DNA of 64,000 nt. It comes from Lutibacter maritimus (GTDB lineage Bacteria; Bacteroidota; Bacteroidia; Flavobacteriales; Flavobacteriaceae). Numbering within the stretch: the first letter of the stretch is position 1; every line of letters starts with the position of its first letter. The notes below the pieces were generated by a model that had not been told where the DNA came from, did not search any database, and saw only the letters and a list, made by a program, of their open reading frames with translations. The stretch lies in NCBI RefSeq assembly GCF_900116115.1, contig NZ_FOZP01000007.1, positions 124,001 to 188,000 of the forward strand, given 5' to 3'. Positions 62,243-64,000 of this stretch are shown one piece after another. Both the position numbers and the translations under genes were made by a program.

Positions 62243-63766
62243 ATGCGTACTCGTTTTTTTTCTTTATTGCTATTACTAATAATACTTGTAATATCTTGTA
62301 GAAAAGATTTTTCAACAGAATTAAGCACAGGTAAGTTACTTTTTTCAAAAGACACTGTTTTTTTAGATACCGTTTTTACCAATATTGGCTCAAGCACCTA
62401 TAATTTAAAAGTGTACAACAAAAGTAATAACGCAATTAACATTCCAAGTGTAAAATTGGGCAGAGGAGAAAATTCCATGTACCGTTTAAATATTGATGGA
62501 AAACCTGGAAAAGTTTTTGAAAATATTGAAATTTTAGCCAAAGACAGTATTTATATATTTATTGAAACAACCATCAATTATAATACTGTTACCAATCCTA
62601 TTTATACCGATTCTATTGTTTTTGATAGTGAAAATTATTTACAAGATGTAAAACTAATTACCTTAGTTAAAGATGCGCACTTTCTATTTCCATCAAAAAA
62701 TACACAAGGAATTGTAGAAACTATTAACATAGGTGTTAATGAAGCTGGTGAAAATATTAAAATTAACGGATTTTATTTAAACGAAAACACCACATTTACA
62801 AACGAAAAACCCTATGTAATTTATGGTTATTGCGCTATTCCATCAGCAAAAACTTTAACTATTGATGCTGGTACAAACATTTTTTTTCATAAAAACTCTG
62901 GTTTAATAGTTTCTAAAAATGCAACTTTAAATATTAATGGCACATTAAATAATCAAGTTATTATTGAAGGCGATAGATTAGAACCGAGTTTTAGTAACAT
63001 TCCCGGACAATGGGGCGCTATTTGGTTACGCGCCGGAAGTAAAAACAATTCCATACACAATACAATTATAAAAAATGCTTCTATTGGTATAATTTCCGAT
63101 TCTATTGGAAACAGCTCATCTCCTACTTTAATTATAAAAAATACACAAATTTATAATAGTTCAAATTTTGGAATTTTAGGAAGAGAAACAAATATTACCG
63201 GAGAAAATTTGGTAATTAATAATAGCGGACAATCCTCTTTAGCCTGCACTATTGGTGGAACTTATAATTTTACACACGCCACTTTTACTAATTTTTGGAA
63301 TAACAATTTTAGAGAATTTCCAACAGTACTAATTAATAATTATTACGCTTATTCACAAAACAACAATCAAATTGTAGTTGCAAAAGATTTATTTGCTGCC
63401 AACTTTACAAATTGTATTATTGATGGTAGCAATAACATTGAATTAATAATTGATAAGGCTGAAGGTGCTTCTTTTAATTTTTTATTTAAAAATAATTTGC
63501 TAAAATTTAATGATTATAATAGCACATATTCTTCCATACCTGAATATGATTTTGCAAATACAGCAAATTATCAGAACAATATTTTAAATGGAAAATCTCA
63601 TTTTAAAAACCCAAAAAATAACGAATTAATAATTGGAGAAAAATCAGATGCAATTGAAAAAGCTACTATTCAAGGCACACAATTTGTACCAAATGATATT
63701 TTAGGTGTTTTAAGAACATCTCCAGCAGATATTGGCGCTTACCAACACATAATTTTTGAGAACTAA
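62243..63766 (+). CDS. Lipoprotein with right-handed beta-helix-like repeats
   Basis: 507 residues. A signal peptide ends at the lipobox cysteine in LVISCRKDF. An Ig-like region (about 25-130, FSKDTVFLDTVFTNIGSS) is followed by a parallel beta-helix-like stretch (about 190-420) with many short Asn/Ile-rich rungs (GAIWLRAGSKNNSIHNTIIKN) and a closing DIGAYQH. The N-terminus resembles Bacteroidota surface lipoproteins. No catalytic residues are evident. It may bind a surface glycan; function unknown. Confidence 0.8.
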   Translation: MRTRFFSLLLLLIILVISCRKDFSTELSTGKLLFSKDTVFLDTVFTNIGSSTYNLKVYNKSNNAINIPSVKLGRGENSMYRLNIDGKPGKVFENIEILAKDSIYIFIETTINYNTVTNPIYTDSIVFDSENYLQDVKLITLVKDAHFLFPSKNTQGIVETINIGVNEAGENIKINGFYLNENTTFTNEKPYVIYGYCAIPSAKTLTIDAGTNIFFHKNSGLIVSKNATLNINGTLNNQVIIEGDRLEPSFSNIPGQWGAIWLRAGSKNNSIHNTIIKNASIGIISDSIGNSSSPTLIIKNTQIYNSSNFGILGRETNITGENLVINNSGQSSLACTIGGTYNFTHATFTNFWNNNFREFPTVLINNYYAYSQNNNQIVVAKDLFAANFTNCIIDGSNNIELIIDKAEGASFNFLFKNNLLKFNDYNSTYSSIPEYDFANTANYQNNILNGKSHFKNPKNNELIIGEKSDAIEKATIQGTQFVPNDILGVLRTSPADIGAYQHIIFEN

Positions 63767-63768
63767 CT

Positions 63769-64000
63769 ATGAAAAATATAATTATTACAGGAACAAGTCG
63801 CGGAATTGGTTTTGAATTGGCGCAACTTTTCGCAAAAAATAACTACAACGTTTTGGCAATTTCCAGAAATGCTGAACCTCTAAAAAAACTGAACTTAAAA
63901 AACATATCAACTTTATCGGTAGATTTATCTGATGAGCATGATTTTAAAAAAGTCACTGATTTTGTTTCAAAAAATTGGAAAAAAGTAGATGTTTTAATTC
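63769..64000 (+). CDS. SDR family oxidoreductase (3' end cut off)
   Basis: 77 codons before the right edge. The Rossmann motif TGTSRGIGFELAQLF with a following SRNAE indicates a short-chain dehydrogenase binding NADP(H). The catalytic Tyr-Lys region lies beyond the window. It starts 2 bp after the beta-helix lipoprotein stop. The substrate is unknown. Confidence 0.85.
   Translation, partial: MKNIIITGTSRGIGFELAQLFAKNNYNVLAISRNAEPLKKLNLKNISTLSVDLSDEHDFKKVTDFVSKNWKKVDVLI

Noticed and set aside
1..64000. Mobile elements, prophage or genomic island.
   Set aside because: No transposase, integrase, tRNA-flanked repeat or change in base composition was seen; gene content is core-like.

Overview
The window is about 64 kb of AT-rich chromosome from a Bacteroidota bacterium, almost certainly a Flavobacteriaceae. 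The reasons are: -10 elements of the form TAnnTTTG before many genes, no Shine-Dalgarno signals, TonB receptors with a carboxypeptidase-like N-terminal domain, a HYC_CC_PP protein, a DUF5777 barrel, Bacteroidota-type LptD, MlaD and TamB proteins, and a fused HemC-HemD. Genus is uncertain; a Lutibacter-like microaerophile would fit. I saw no rRNA, tRNA, CRISPR array, IS element, prophage or integrase, so this looks like core chromosome with a few metabolic specialisations.

Layout. 1-14.6 kb: envelope and central metabolism (a truncated Fe-S oxidoreductase, MlaD, amidase, LptD, RidA, MgsA, Gap, PfkA, a sugar nucleotidyltransferase, TamB). 14.6-21.6 kb: TsaD, a probable copper-handling set (HYC_CC_PP protein, TonB receptor, HMA protein), an MscS channel and a 2-oxoacid dehydrogenase E2. 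22.0-28.5 kb: two adjacent electron-transfer operons. The first encodes a six-heme lipoprotein with a collagen-like linker, a one-heme lipoprotein and a DUF5777 outer-membrane barrel. The second encodes a Tat-exported four-cluster ferredoxin, an NrfD-type quinol protein, an anchored protein of unknown function and a cytochrome c. No molybdopterin catalytic subunit is present. 28.5-39 kb: a complete glutamate-to-heme locus (hemN, E, L, B, CD, A, an AraC regulator, hemH, hemJ). 39.1-43.5 kb: indolepyruvate oxidoreductase plus an ADP-forming acyl-CoA synthetase. 43.5-64 kb: housekeeping genes (GT2, RecR, a Na+/solute symporter, PdxH, SixA, Ppx, thioredoxin, PunA, LpxK, Nif3, a Zn-ribbon-like coiled coil, a methyltransferase, a UbiA-like protein, GcvP, PdhA, PdhC, L31, glutaminyl cyclase, a beta-helix lipoprotein, a truncated SDR).

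The strongest new signal is regulatory. Both electron-transfer operons and the indolepyruvate operon carry an FNR-like dyad (TGAY-N4-ATCA) whose centre lies exactly 29.5 bp before the first base of a TAnnTTTG-like -10. That is where a class II Crp/Fnr activator would sit. Two more dyads lie between hemA and the AraC gene. The two electron-transfer operons also share a second palindrome (TTATGTAA-N6-TTACATAA) at identical spacing. Together these suggest one low-oxygen regulon joining heme synthesis, an electron route from the quinone pool toward the cell surface, and ferredoxin-type amino-acid fermentation. The regulator gene is not in the window.
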